From Spirochaetaceae bacterium (GTDB lineage: Bacteria > Spirochaetota > Spirochaetia > Treponematales > Rectinemataceae): 64,000 nucleotides of DNA. Shown here one piece after another: positions 35,968 through 44,685 of the stretch. The translations under genes were made by a program, and so were the position numbers. The stretch spans positions 1 to 64,000 of the forward strand of contig JANYKC010000096.1 of NCBI GenBank assembly GCA_025358255.1. The letters run 5' to 3'. The stretch's first letter is position 1; the number at the start of each line of letters is the position of its first letter. The notes under the pieces are model-generated. The model saw nothing but the letters and a program-made list of their open reading frames with translations, was not told the origin of the DNA and searched no databases.

Positions 35968-36099
35968 GCTGGTCCTCCCCTTGGCCGATCGGCTCCGGAC
36001 AAGGAATGATACTACGCTTATCGCGGCCCGTGGCGGAAGCCCGCCATGCGGACGTATATTTATTCTGACAAGGTAATTACTTATGCATCAATCACTTCC

Positions 36100-36129
36100 T
36101 TGACCATCCACCTTCTTGGGTGTTATACC
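36100..36129 (+). promoter_or_regulatory. candidate promoter of the carbamoyltransferase gene
   Basis: TTGACC (36100-36105) and TATACC (36124-36129) are separated by 18 bp in a locally AT-rich stretch, about 40 bp before the ATG at 36169. Confidence 0.45.
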
Positions 36130-36168
36130 TCATGTAGAGCACGGACCAAAAAACGCAAGGAGGACATT

Positions 36169-37170
36169 ATGCCCATCAATCTCAAGGGACGCTCGTTCCT
36201 GACCCTCAAGGATTTCACGACGGAAGAGATCCGCTATATGCTCGACCTCTCCCGTGACCTCAAGAACAAGAAACGCGCGGGGATCAAGGGTGACCTCCTC
36301 GACCGCAAGAACATCGTCCTCATCTTCGACAAGGCCTCCACACGCACCAGGTGCGCCTTCGAGACCGCCTGCTGGGACGAGGGCGGCAACGCCACCTTCC
36401 TCACCAACTCCCAGATGGGCAAGAAGGAATCGATAGAGGATACCGCCAAGGTCCTCGGGCGCATGTACGACGGCATCCAGTACCGCGGCTTCTCCCAGAA
36501 GCTCGTCGAGGACCTGGCGAAATACGCCGGCGTCCCCGTGTGGAACGGCCTCACCGACGACGACCATCCGACACAGATCCTCGCCGACCTCCTCACCATC
36601 GAGGAGAACGTGGCCAAGCCCCTGTCCAAGTGCAAACTCGTCTATTGCGGCGATGCCCGCAACAACATGGGCAACGCCCTCATGATCGGCTGTGCCAAGA
36701 TGGGCATGACCTTCGTGGCCCTTGCCCCGAAGGAACTCTGGCCCAACGAGAAGCTCACCGCCGAGATGAAAGCCGTCGCCGGGAGGACAGGCGCCATTAT
36801 CGAGTTCTATTCCATCGAGAACGCCGACCAGGCCTTGAAAGGCGCAGACGCCCTCTACACCGACGTGTGGGTCTCCATGGGCGAGGAAGCCAAGTTCGAG
36901 GAGCGCATCGCCCAGCTGGACAAGTACCGCGTGACGATGGACTTCATGAAGAAGACCGGCAACCCCGACTGCCTTTTCCTCCACTGCCTCCCCGCCTTCC
37001 ACGACACAGAGACGGACGTGGGCAAGGAGATCCAGAAAAAGTACGGCATCTCCTGCATGGAGGTGGCCGACGACGTGTTCAGGTGCAAGAACTCCAAGGT
37101 CTTCGACGAGGCCGAGAACAGGCTCCACACGATAAAGGCCGTGATGGTCGCGACCATCGGGGACCTGTAG
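36169..37170 (+). CDS. argF: ornithine carbamoyltransferase
   Basis: The 333-residue product joins carbamoyl phosphate and ornithine to citrulline, or runs in reverse in arginine catabolism. Carbamoyl-phosphate-binding STRTR is at residues 57-61, HPTQ is near 135, and the ornithine loop HCLPAFHD is near 272. ATG 36169 is fixed by AAGGAGG five bases upstream. The name argF is by family; the catabolic form (arcB) cannot be excluded from sequence, and no arginine deiminase or carbamate kinase gene is present here. A basic amino-acid decarboxylase follows in convergent orientation, so the pair may balance ornithine/arginine use. Confidence 0.92.
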   Translation: MPINLKGRSFLTLKDFTTEEIRYMLDLSRDLKNKKRAGIKGDLLDRKNIVLIFDKASTRTRCAFETACWDEGGNATFLTNSQMGKKESIEDTAKVLGRMYDGIQYRGFSQKLVEDLAKYAGVPVWNGLTDDDHPTQILADLLTIEENVAKPLSKCKLVYCGDARNNMGNALMIGCAKMGMTFVALAPKELWPNEKLTAEMKAVAGRTGAIIEFYSIENADQALKGADALYTDVWVSMGEEAKFEERIAQLDKYRVTMDFMKKTGNPDCLFLHCLPAFHDTETDVGKEIQKKYGISCMEVADDVFRCKNSKVFDEAENRLHTIKAVMVATIGDL

Positions 37171-37196
37171 TCGACATCATCACGGTTGGCTTGCCG

Positions 37197-37247
37197 GGCA
37201 GAAGCGATGAGCTTCTGCCACGCCGATCGCGCTCGTCGCGATCGGCG
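37197..37247 (+). terminator. two consecutive hairpins after the carbamoyltransferase gene
   Basis: GGCAGAAGC / GCTTCTGCC (37197-37219, 9-bp stem, 5-nt loop) is followed by CGCCGATCGCG / CGCGATCGGCG (37221-37247, 11-bp stem, 5-nt loop). No T run follows, so a termination role is likely but not certain. Confidence 0.5.
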
Positions 37248-37352
37248 CTGGCGGCGATCGGGGATCTGTAACAATTAGCAGTTGACATAAGGGGGAGCCC
37301 GGCGAAGGAGTCCATCCGCGCCGCGGCTCCCTCGATCATCTTTAAGCGGCAG

Positions 37353-37603
37353 TGGGCGGGTCCTGGCTCAAGCGACATCCCCGTTTCCATTTCCACTTCA
37401 TCCCGGCCAGCTCGAGCTGGCCGAACCATCGAACGCTGGTTCCGGGGAATCACGGAGAAGACGATCCTGTTCCGTTCAAATGGACAGCACAGGCACAGCC
37501 GATCATCGAAAAGGTCAAACGCGCCCGCGCGGTCCTGCCGGAATCACGGCCGCGAAAGTCCAAGAGGCGAAAAAGACTCGCCATTTCCAAAGCGGCACAC
37601 TAG
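37353..37603 (+). pseudogene. IS630-family transposase C-terminal remnant
   Basis: Translation gives SWLKRHPRFHFHFIPASSSWPN, then, in a shifted frame, TIERWFRGITEKTIL, then, back in the first frame, PFKWTAQAQPIIEKVKRARAVL. This is the order of the end of IS630-type transposases (PRFHxHFTPTSSSWLN, ERWFxxITxKxIRRG, PFxWTA), with two frameshifts and a deletion of the central RRG-to-WN part. The catalytic acidic residues upstream are gone. The remnant ends at TAG 37601. It marks an old insertion between the carbamoyltransferase and decarboxylase genes. Confidence 0.85.
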
Positions 37604-37708
37604 CAGTAACTCCGGTATGCTGATGGAGAAACGGCGGCGCCCGCTCCCGTCAAGGACTGACTCGAGGACCCCGTGCCGCACAACGCTCACGGAATTCCTT
37701 CTCGTGTT

Positions 37709-39994
37709 TTATTGTCGCTCCTTGACGAGCATGATCTCGTAATACCTTTTGCCCGCGGCATCGATTGTCGTGCGGTCAATGCCATGGATATCGCTTTCGT
37801 AGCCGGGAAAGCGGTTCTCGAAATCCTGGCGGCCACGAAGGTATTCAAGGATCGGTCCGGCCTTTTCGTTGATCACCTCACCGCCCATGAGGATGGGGAT
37901 GCCCGGCGGATAGGGTACCACCATGACCGCGCTCGTCCGCGGGTCGCGGGCGGGGTCAAGCGAATCGATCCGGACAAACTCGACTTCCTTCTTGACGATC
38001 GCGCGGTATGCCTGAGCCGGTATCATGGCGCGGTCGGGAATGATCCGCGAGGACTCGACCATCCTGGGAAGCAGGCTGTTCTCCCGCAGGAAGGCATGCA
38101 TCTCCTGGCAGTGGTCGCGCAAGCCCATGCCCTTGTAGCGCTCGCGATGCGTGATCGACAGCTGGGGGAACACGGCATCAAGGGGGGCGTTGGCCTTGTA
38201 CAGCTCGCGGAACTTGAAAAGCGCCGCGACCAGGGTCCCTTGCTTGCCCTTGGTCGTCCCCAGCGAATTGAGGAGGAGCCAGGAATAGTAATCGGTCTTT
38301 TCGCAGACTATGCCCTTGTCCCCGAGGAAGCGGGTGACGATGGCGGCGGGGATCCCGGTATCCCTCCATTTCCCGCCCACGTCGACACCGGGACAGAGGA
38401 AGGTGAGCTTGATCGGGTCGAGCATCGCGTAGTCGCCGGGGAGGTCGGAAGACGCGAAACCGTGCCAGGACGCGCCGGGCAAGAGCGCCCAGCAGCGTTG
38501 GTCCTCGATGAGTCTCGAGGTCGGCTTGCCCGCGAGGTCGTCCGGTTGCCAGATCCCGAAGAACCAGTCGCCCTCCGCGGCCTCCTCCTTCCCAATCCGC
38601 TCGATCTTGCGCCGCAGCTCTATCGCCTCCTCCATGATGTCGGCAAGGGCCGTACGGCCATTGTCGTGCATCATCTTGGTGGCCACCTCAAGGGAGGCGA
38701 CCATCGAGTACTGCGGCGAGGTGGAGCAGTGCATCATGTAGGACTCGTTGAAGGTGTCGTGGAAGTCGTCGCGCTTTTCCTCGGACTCGTAGATGTCCTG
38801 CGGGAACTTGACGTGTATCATGGAAGCCTGGGACAGGGCGGTCAGGAGCTTGTGCGTGGATTGCGTGCAGAAGATGGGCCGGTCCCGCCCCTCGAGGGCC
38901 ATGCCGAAATGCCCGGTGTAGATCGGGTGGAAAGCCGCATAGGCATACCAGGCCTCGTCGAAATGCAGGATGGCCGCGCCGTCGAGCATGCGCTTCGCAT
39001 AACGCGTATCGTAGCAGATGCCGTCGTAGGTCGAGTTGGTGAGGGCGGCCATCGCATACCGCTTGGCGGGATCGATCCGACCGAAATCCACCGGGCCGAT
39101 GATCCCCAGGGCGTTCCGTATCGGCAGCATGTAGTCGGGAACGGCTCCGGTGATCACCATCGCATGGGAAAGCGACTTGTGGCAATTCCGGTCAAGGAGG
39201 CAGGGATCGCCCGGGGAGACCTGGCTGCGCCACACGACCTGGTTGCCGGTCGAGGTGCCATTGAGGACATAATAGGTCTCGTCGGCGCCGAAAACGCGGG
39301 CGGAGAAGGCCTCGGCCTCGCCCGTGACCCCGGAATGGTCGAGGAGGGAACCGAGTTCCGGCACCGAGATGGAGAGGTCGGCGCGGAGCATGTTCTCACC
39401 GAAGAATTTGTGGAAGGCCGTTCCGGCGGGGCTCTTCAGGAAGCCCTGGCCGCCCATGTGGCCGGGGGTATGCCAGGCGAAGTTGTACTCGTTCACGTAG
39501 TCGACGAGTCTTCCGAAGAAGGGCGGGAGCACGGTCCGGGTGTAGTCCAAAAGGGCGCGCTCGATGCGTCCTGCGTTGAATTCGGGAGTGTCGGTGAGCT
39601 TCCAGAGGACACCGTTGATCCTCTCCAGCACCCCATTCGGGATGCCCTCGATGGACGAGCGGTCGGAGAGGATGAGGATGGGGACGCTCCCGTTCCGCTT
39701 GCGGAGGTACTCGACGAACAGGGCTCCCGCATGGTCTCCGGCGAAGCTTTCGGTCTTCTTGTGCATCCTGCCGAAATTCCGGATTTCCCAATCGACGACC
39801 ACCGTCCCGAGGTCCTCGCGCGAATAGATGATGTCGTAGGCGTCCCCGTAAGCGGAGCAGAAGACCGCTTGGCAGCCATTGACCTCTGTCAGGGTCTTGA
39901 CGATCTCCCTGAGCCAGTTGCCCTCGTCCGACTGCTGTTGGATCTGGTCGGATACGAAGAGGACAGGCCACGATTGCTTGCCGAATTTCTTCAT
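37709..39994 (-). CDS. Orn/Lys/Arg decarboxylase, class I PLP enzyme
   Basis: The 761-residue product is a full-length fold-type-I basic amino-acid decarboxylase of the AdiA/LdcC/SpeF group. A response-regulator-like N-terminal wing (residues about 1-130) precedes the PLP domain. WHTPGHMGGQGFLKSPAG and YVLNGTSTGNQVVWRS are typical, HFDEAWYAYAAFHPIY includes the cofactor-binding Asp, and QSTHKLLTALSQASMIHV carries the Schiff-base Lys. AGGAG precedes ATG 39994. Substrate choice between arginine, lysine and ornithine cannot be settled from sequence alone. The product is a polyamine (agmatine, cadaverine or putrescine), used for acid tolerance or polyamine supply. Confidence 0.9.
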   Translation of the reverse strand: MKKFGKQSWPVLFVSDQIQQQSDEGNWLREIVKTLTEVNGCQAVFCSAYGDAYDIIYSREDLGTVVVDWEIRNFGRMHKKTESFAGDHAGALFVEYLRKRNGSVPILILSDRSSIEGIPNGVLERINGVLWKLTDTPEFNAGRIERALLDYTRTVLPPFFGRLVDYVNEYNFAWHTPGHMGGQGFLKSPAGTAFHKFFGENMLRADLSISVPELGSLLDHSGVTGEAEAFSARVFGADETYYVLNGTSTGNQVVWRSQVSPGDPCLLDRNCHKSLSHAMVITGAVPDYMLPIRNALGIIGPVDFGRIDPAKRYAMAALTNSTYDGICYDTRYAKRMLDGAAILHFDEAWYAYAAFHPIYTGHFGMALEGRDRPIFCTQSTHKLLTALSQASMIHVKFPQDIYESEEKRDDFHDTFNESYMMHCSTSPQYSMVASLEVATKMMHDNGRTALADIMEEAIELRRKIERIGKEEAAEGDWFFGIWQPDDLAGKPTSRLIEDQRCWALLPGASWHGFASSDLPGDYAMLDPIKLTFLCPGVDVGGKWRDTGIPAAIVTRFLGDKGIVCEKTDYYSWLLLNSLGTTKGKQGTLVAALFKFRELYKANAPLDAVFPQLSITHRERYKGMGLRDHCQEMHAFLRENSLLPRMVESSRIIPDRAMIPAQAYRAIVKKEVEFVRIDSLDPARDPRTSAVMVVPYPPGIPILMGGEVINEKAGPILEYLRGRQDFENRFPGYESDIHGIDRTTIDAAGKRYYEIMLVKERQ

Positions 39995-40009
39995 CTTTCG
40001 CTCCTCTGA

Positions 40010-40346
40010 ACGCCCGCGACGCGGGGCCTGCGCCCTTTGTGCCTTCGCCCCCAGAGTAGCGGCCGCCTTCCCCGGCCGTCAAGGAAGCGGATGTGGAAAG
40101 AACGCCACCGAAAGAGGACCTGGACCGGGAATTTGCAGGCAGGGGACGCAGAGGCGCATTGGTGCAGTGGTGCAGCGGAATAAAGGCGGGATCACTGACA
40201 GGAGAAAACATTCGGGCCGTTTTTTTTTTCGCCGGCCTCTTGCTTGAGATCCTCTCTTCACCCTCATTCCCTTCTCTATGGGCCCAGTGCGGCAGGACTC
40301 CGCGACCTCCGCGAGAGATCTCCTTTCTCCTGTTTTCGGGAACGGT
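40010..40346. other. gene-free stretch with dispersed-repeat-like sequence
   Basis: No credible gene is seen. It holds CCTGCGCCCTTTGTGCCTTCG (40028-40048), a T10 tract at 40220-40229, and a module CTCCGCGACCTCCGCGAGAG (from about 40297) that resembles CTCCGGGACCTCTGCGGGAA at about 25565 between the convergent galactosidase and hydrolase genes. These look like fragments of intergenic repeats, but the match is short. Confidence 0.4.
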
Positions 40347-41225
40347 TCACCAGCCCTCAGGCTTGATCGTCGCCTCGATGAACAGGTGGTCAGAGGGCAG
40401 GAGCCTGCGCTGGGCGCGGTTCAGGGGGATCTCATCCTCGATCACCTCCGCGTCTAGGACCTCGATGTCCTGCGAGCAGAAGATGTAGTCGAGCTGGGCG
40501 AAATTCGGCGCGGGCGCGAAATGGTAATGTGTCCGGCGTTCAAGGGAAGGCACGCCCATGGCCTCGAGGACATCGCGGAAAGGAAGTGCCAGGAAGGCTT
40601 CGTACTCGAACTGCGCCTCGCCGCGGATGAGGATGCCGTTGAAGTCGCCCATGACCACGCAGTTCCTTGTCCTGACCTGGTCGGCGAGAAGGCTGACCTC
40701 GCGCATGCGCTGTGCTATGCCGCGGTCCTCCCCGTACTGGGACTTCAGGTGGACGACAAACACCTCGAGCTCCGCGCCCGTACAGTCCCCGGCCTTGCCT
40801 GTGCCGCCGCCCTTCTCAAGCCGGAGCCTCAGGAGGTTCCGGGAAAAGGCGCCTGGCATGGCCGTCGCCTTGGCATTCGCGAAGGCACCCTTCTTCACGA
40901 GGGCACCCGCATAGATGCCCCGCCGCGAGTTCTCCTCATGGAGGAAGCAGTCATAGCGGCTCCCAAGGTAGATCCGGTTGAAATTGGCAAGGCTCTCCAT
41001 GCCGCCGATCTCGACGAGGCCCACGAGATCATAGTCGCGTTCGAGGATGATGGCGGCTATGGCGGCGATCTTGCCGCGCTCCTTGTTCGGGTTGTAGATC
41101 GAGGCGTTCATCTCGAGATAGGCCTCCTCGTCGAGGGCCTCGAGCTCGTCCCGGTCGAACTGGCGGTCAAGGAGAAGGTAGAAGTTCTCGGCATTGAAGG
41201 CGGCGATGTTCAGGCTGTGGTCCAC
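40347..41225 (-). CDS. endonuclease/exonuclease/phosphatase (EEP) family protein
   Basis: The 292-residue product (start GTG 41225, VDHSLNIAAFNAENFYLLLD) has the DNase-I-like EEP fold. Metal/substrate motifs are FNAENF near the N-terminus, LVGLVEIGG (catalytic Glu region, about residue 70), VHLKSQYGEDRG with its His (about 155-165), VVMGDFNGI with the Asp-x-Asn pair (about 190-200), and LPSDHLFIEATI with the terminal His (about 275-285). No signal peptide is visible with this start; an in-frame extension upstream is low-complexity and probably not translated. It could be a nuclease or a phosphodiesterase; the substrate is unknown. The Shine-Dalgarno is weak, so the exact start is uncertain. 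Confidence 0.8.
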   Translation of the reverse strand: MDHSLNIAAFNAENFYLLLDRQFDRDELEALDEEAYLEMNASIYNPNKERGKIAAIAAIILERDYDLVGLVEIGGMESLANFNRIYLGSRYDCFLHEENSRRGIYAGALVKKGAFANAKATAMPGAFSRNLLRLRLEKGGGTGKAGDCTGAELEVFVVHLKSQYGEDRGIAQRMREVSLLADQVRTRNCVVMGDFNGILIRGEAQFEYEAFLALPFRDVLEAMGVPSLERRTHYHFAPAPNFAQLDYIFCSQDIEVLDAEVIEDEIPLNRAQRRLLPSDHLFIEATIKPEGW

Positions 41226-41379
41226 GGTCCAGACTCTAGCGGTGCCGCAAGGCTTTGGGAAGGGGCAGGAGAAAATCACTGTTCTTGAGCCTTGGCCATT
41301 TCGAGCAAGGGACTGCGGCCGGCAGGGTGATGCATGGCGGTTTTTTCCCCGGTTGCCTGCCCGCTGCGCGCGGATGGGG

Positions 41380-41700
41380 TCAGCCGATCCTGCGCTGCAA
41401 GCGCCCTTGGGCATGCGTCCACCTCCTCCAGTTCCACGGCATGGCCATGAGGGGCGCGGCCAGCCAGAGGATGGGCAAGGCCGGAAGCAGATAGAAGAGG
41501 TCAATTGGGATGAGGGAGGCGAAAAAGGCGAAGACAAGAAGGCTCAAGGCCGCGAGGCGGCTGGGCGGGGGCTCGGGCCGATAGAGGCCCCAGGCGGCAA
41601 GGAGAAGGGACAGTGGAAGGAGGAAGACGGCGGGCATCGCTATGAGGCCCATGAGGTCCCATTGCCATAGGGGAAAACGGGAGGTCGCTACGCTCTCCAT
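41380..41700 (-). CDS. small hypothetical membrane protein (three predicted membrane segments)
   Basis: The 106-residue frame starts MESVATSRFPLWQWDLMGL and has hydrophobic segments at about 16-38, 48-68 and 70-88, separated by short charged or proline-rich loops. It ends in a basic tail. I recognise no family. Its start lies inside the 3' end of the decayed FtsX-like frame, and no good ribosome-binding site is visible, so it may itself be a remnant or the altered end of the older gene. Coding potential rests on its hydrophobic periodicity only. Confidence 0.4.
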   Translation of the reverse strand: MESVATSRFPLWQWDLMGLIAMPAVFLLPLSLLLAAWGLYRPEPPPSRLAALSLLVFAFFASLIPIDLFYLLPALPILWLAAPLMAMPWNWRRWTHAQGRLQRRIG

Positions 41701-42389
41701 GGCATAGGACTATATACCGGACCGCGACGATGGCCTTGACCCATCCGGCTGAGAAGGCCACCGCGCGCAGGGTAGCGAAGTCCCTGGTCAGGTCCCGCAC
41801 CGAGAGAAGGACGGAATTGGCGATGCCTGCCCAGGCTACCGCGAGGGAAATCGCGTACATGGCATAGACGATGGCGGTGGCCAAGGCCGCAAGGAGGGCA
41901 CAGACCAGGCCGGCGTCCATGCAGGCAAACCCGCTGCCGAAGATGCCCGAGCCCGAAAAGCGCGCGATGTTGGGCGCTGCGCCCGAGGTGGTGGACTGGA
42001 CAAGGAGCTTGGAGCCCGGGTCAAGCGAAAACAGGCGGGAGAGAGCCGACCCCACGAGGACCTGCCCCCTCTCCGACAGAAGGGAGCCCCCCGAAACCCT
42101 CCTGGAAAAAACGGAAACCCCAGGTTCGGCGGAGAAAACCACGCCGGCGAGAAGGGCTGGGAGCCTTTCGTAGCCATCGCCGACGAAGCAGGCGAGCTCG
42201 AGCGCGGGCGCGACCCCAAAGACCCTCGGCACGCGCGGCGCGGCCGCGGCCGCGCCTCTCCAATCGGAGATGGTCGAACCTGGGCGCATCCACCCCGAGG
42301 GATCCCCGGGATCGAACGAGGCCGCCTGAAAATGGACATGGGCGGTCTGGCAGTCGATGATCGCGCCATGGAACATCCGGTCATAGGCG
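41701..42389 (-). pseudogene. truncated FtsX/MacB-type ABC permease remnant
   Basis: From 42388 the frame reads YDRMFHGAIIDCQTAHVHFQ, like the start of a MacB/LolC periplasmic core domain. It continues to a membrane segment (LVCALLAALATAIVYAMYAI), and GIANSVLLSVRDLTRDFATLRAV resembles the conserved FtsX coupling loop. The N-terminal membrane helix and start are missing, and similarity stops near 41700, after which the frame runs on as Pro/Arg-rich sequence. The C-terminal two membrane helices are absent. The 5' break coincides with the 14-mer GCCGGGTCAGCAAG (42389-42402), also found at 28418-28431. Confidence 0.65.
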
Positions 42390-42459
42390 CCGGGTCAGCA
42401 AGGCAAGCTAAATCGCACAACGCGCCCCGTCCGGTCCTTGCGCTCCGCCGACGCCGGCA

Positions 42460-44016
42460 TCACTCCACGAAGAGCCGTTTCGAGGCGAATACCGGGTCCG
42501 AGGTGAGGTTGATGCCAAGCCGCCGGAGGCCTGCTTCGTCGCCTGGCGTGGGGATGTGGGTGAGGTGCATCTGGCAGCCCCGCAGCGCGGGTATGCGGTC
42601 AAGGCATGCCTGGACGGCGGGGTTGAGGGCCGCGCTTATGGCAAGGGCGATGAGCGCCTCGTCTACATCGAGGCTCGCGCTCCTGCCCTTGAGGACATCG
42701 TGCTTGAGGTGGGCGATGGACTCGATCACGATGGGCGAAAGGAGGTGTATGCCTCCGGGTATGCCCGCCAGGGCCTTTGCGCCGTTGATGACGGCGGCGG
42801 TGGCCGCATGGAGGAGCCTGGAATTCTTGCCGGTGATGATGCTCCCGTCGGGAAGCTCCAAGGCGGCCCCGCAGTAGACGGCGGCCTTGCTTTCCGCCCC
42901 GCCTTCGGCCCCTCCATCCGCTTTCTCGGCATCGGCCTCGGCTTCCGCCGAGATGGCCGCCTGGCGGGCGGCGGGAACCACGGGCCTGCTTTCGGGGCTG
43001 ATGCCGAGCTCCTTGAGGAGGCGGTCGGCGCGGTTGAGGGTATCCCTTTCGGCCATGCCCATCATGAATTCGCAGGCGCATCGCAGGTAGCGCCGCACCA
43101 CCTCCTGCCGCGCCGCCTCACGGCAAGCCTCGTCATCGACGATGGCGAAGCCCGCGCGGTTGACGCCCATCTCGGTGGGCGAGCGATAGGCGCCCGCCTC
43201 CCCCGTGATGCGCTCGAGTATGGCCTTGAGGATGGGAAAGGATTCGACGTCCCGGTTGTAGTTGACGGCCACCTCGCCGGTCGCCTCGAGATGGAAGGGA
43301 TCGATGAGGTTGAAATCCTTGAGGTCGAGGGTGGCGGCCTCGTAGGCGATGTTGACGGGATGCTTCTGGGGAAGGCTCCAGATCGGGAAGGTCTCGAACT
43401 TCGCGTACATCGCGCGCGTGCCCAGGGCGTGGTCGTGCCAGACCTGGGAGAGGCAGGTCGCCATCTTTCCCGAGCCGGGACCGGGGCCGGTCACCACGAC
43501 AAGGGGCTTGCTGGTCTCGATGCGCGGGTTGGCGCCGTAGCCCTCCGCGGAGACTATGGCATCGAAGTCGGTGGGATAGCCCTTGGTGGGTCGGTGGGCA
43601 TAGACGCGTATCCCGCGGTTCTCGAGCTTGGTCTTGAAGGCGCGGGCCTGGGCCTGCTCTTCCCAACGCGTGATGACAACGGCAGAGACCGAAAGCCCCC
43701 ATTCGCCCAGGTCGTCGATGAGCTTCATGGCGTCGGCATCGTAGGTTATGCCGTAGTCGGCGCGGATCTTGCGGTGCTCGATGGCGCCCGCATGGATGCA
43801 CAGGACCAGCTCGGCATCGTGCTCGAGCTCCTTGAGGAGGCGGATCTTGACATTGGGATCATAGCCGGGGAGGACCCGGGAGGCATGGAAGTCGTTGAGG
43901 AGTTTCCCCCCGAACTCGAGGTAGAGCCGGCTGTCGAAGCGCTTCATCCTCTCGCGGATGAAGGCAGCCTGCTCCCTGAGGTATTTCTCGTTGTCGAACG
44001 CCTTCGCCCTGCCCAT
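42460..44016 (-). CDS. UPF0371 (DUF1846) family protein
   Basis: The 518-residue product matches the UPF0371/DUF1846 family over its whole length: MGRAKAFDNEKYLREQAAFI, LYLEFGGKLLNDFHASRVLPGYDPN, ITRWEEQAQARAFKTKLENRGIRVY, the glycine-rich VVVTGPGPGSGKMATCLSQ (P-loop-like, about residues 175-195), and PTEMGVNRAGFAI. These proteins occur in many anaerobes and Firmicutes; a nucleotide-linked enzymatic role is suspected but not established. An unusual Ala/Glu-rich stretch (about 355-385, EAEADAEKADGGAEGGAES) interrupts the C-terminal part. AGGAGG precedes the ATG. Neighbouring genes are degraded or unrelated, so context gives no clue. Confidence 0.9.
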   Translation of the reverse strand: MGRAKAFDNEKYLREQAAFIRERMKRFDSRLYLEFGGKLLNDFHASRVLPGYDPNVKIRLLKELEHDAELVLCIHAGAIEHRKIRADYGITYDADAMKLIDDLGEWGLSVSAVVITRWEEQAQARAFKTKLENRGIRVYAHRPTKGYPTDFDAIVSAEGYGANPRIETSKPLVVVTGPGPGSGKMATCLSQVWHDHALGTRAMYAKFETFPIWSLPQKHPVNIAYEAATLDLKDFNLIDPFHLEATGEVAVNYNRDVESFPILKAILERITGEAGAYRSPTEMGVNRAGFAIVDDEACREAARQEVVRRYLRCACEFMMGMAERDTLNRADRLLKELGISPESRPVVPAARQAAISAEAEADAEKADGGAEGGAESKAAVYCGAALELPDGSIITGKNSRLLHAATAAVINGAKALAGIPGGIHLLSPIVIESIAHLKHDVLKGRSASLDVDEALIALAISAALNPAVQACLDRIPALRGCQMHLTHIPTPGDEAGLRRLGINLTSDPVFASKRLFVE

Positions 44017-44201
44017 GCCGTCCTCCTCGGGTCGCTGGCAGGGAGACTAGCACGATCAGGGGACCTTGTCATGACTGCAGGCACATCGCGGCCCAGGCAT
44101 GGCCGCAAATGTGCATGACGGGCCTTGCCCCGGCATTCCTGAAAGAGCAGCTTTGATATAGAGGCCGGGTGCCACCGCATGGACCTGCCCAGGAGCAGCG
44201 G

Positions 44202-44384
44202 ATGTTGAATTGGTTTTCTATCCAGCCCCACTGGTTTCAGGCGCTGCTTGCCACCCTTTTCACCTGGGGCGTCACCGCCCTCGGCGCTGCGATGGTATTC
44301 TTCTTCAAGTAGATCGACCGCAAGGTGCTCGACGGCATGCTGGGCTTCGCGCTCATTGTGTTCCTGGACGTCGCGCTCGGCTAA
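44202..44384 (+). pseudogene. ZIP-family metal transporter, internally deleted with an amber stop
   Basis: The frame starts MLNWFSIQPHWFQALLATLF, then TWGVTALGAAMVFFFK, like the N-terminus of ZupT/ZIP transporters. It meets TAG at codon 37 (44310-44312), continues IDRKVLDGMLGFA as expected for the first loop, and then jumps to LIVFLDVALG plus TAA (44382-44384), which is the usual C-terminal end of such proteins. About 200 central codons, including the metal-binding helices, are missing. The gene is dead. Confidence 0.75.
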
Positions 44385-44685
44385 GGGGATCGGGGGAGCA
44401 GAGGCGGTCTCGCGCTCGTGGTGGAGATGCCTTTCCCGCCTGCCTCGAAATGCGTCCGCGGGACTCGTGCCCGTCAATGCGTTGCGCCGCCTCGCGTGTC
44501 CAGGACTCATATCGTCCAAGGGATGCCGGAACGGGCACAGCTCCATCCATCGGTGCTCCGGAGCCTGAAGCAGCCGTGACAGCCTGTGTCCCGAAAACGA
44601 GAATCAATTTCGTGTACCGAAAGGCGAGGTTGACGACCCTGCGCCGGGGCGGGACGGACCATGATGGAAACCGGGCGCCATCATC
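44385..44685. other. stretch without a recognisable gene in the decayed patch
   Basis: I see no gene, repeat or clear regulatory site here. Short frames on both strands lack ribosome-binding sites and family similarity. It separates two gene remnants. Confidence 0.5.

Noticed and set aside
37673-40009. A 778-codon plus-strand frame opposite the decarboxylase
   Set aside because: The minus strand encodes a complete class I decarboxylase with all motifs; the plus frame has shadow-type G/V/R/D-rich composition.
40217-40236. Intrinsic terminator at the T10 tract
   Set aside because: The sequences flanking the T run do not form a good stem, and the T run is not placed after a gene on the plus strand.
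41501-42376. Intact 291-residue membrane protein
   Set aside because: Only the middle resembles an FtsX/MacB permease; both ends of the family are missing and the tail is Pro/Arg-rich read-through.
44202-44384. Amber codon read through (stop reassignment or recoding) in the ZIP-like frame
   Set aside because: Many intact genes here end in TAG (the galactosidases, the first LacI gene, xylB-region neighbours), and the frame also lacks most of the protein, so simple decay explains it.
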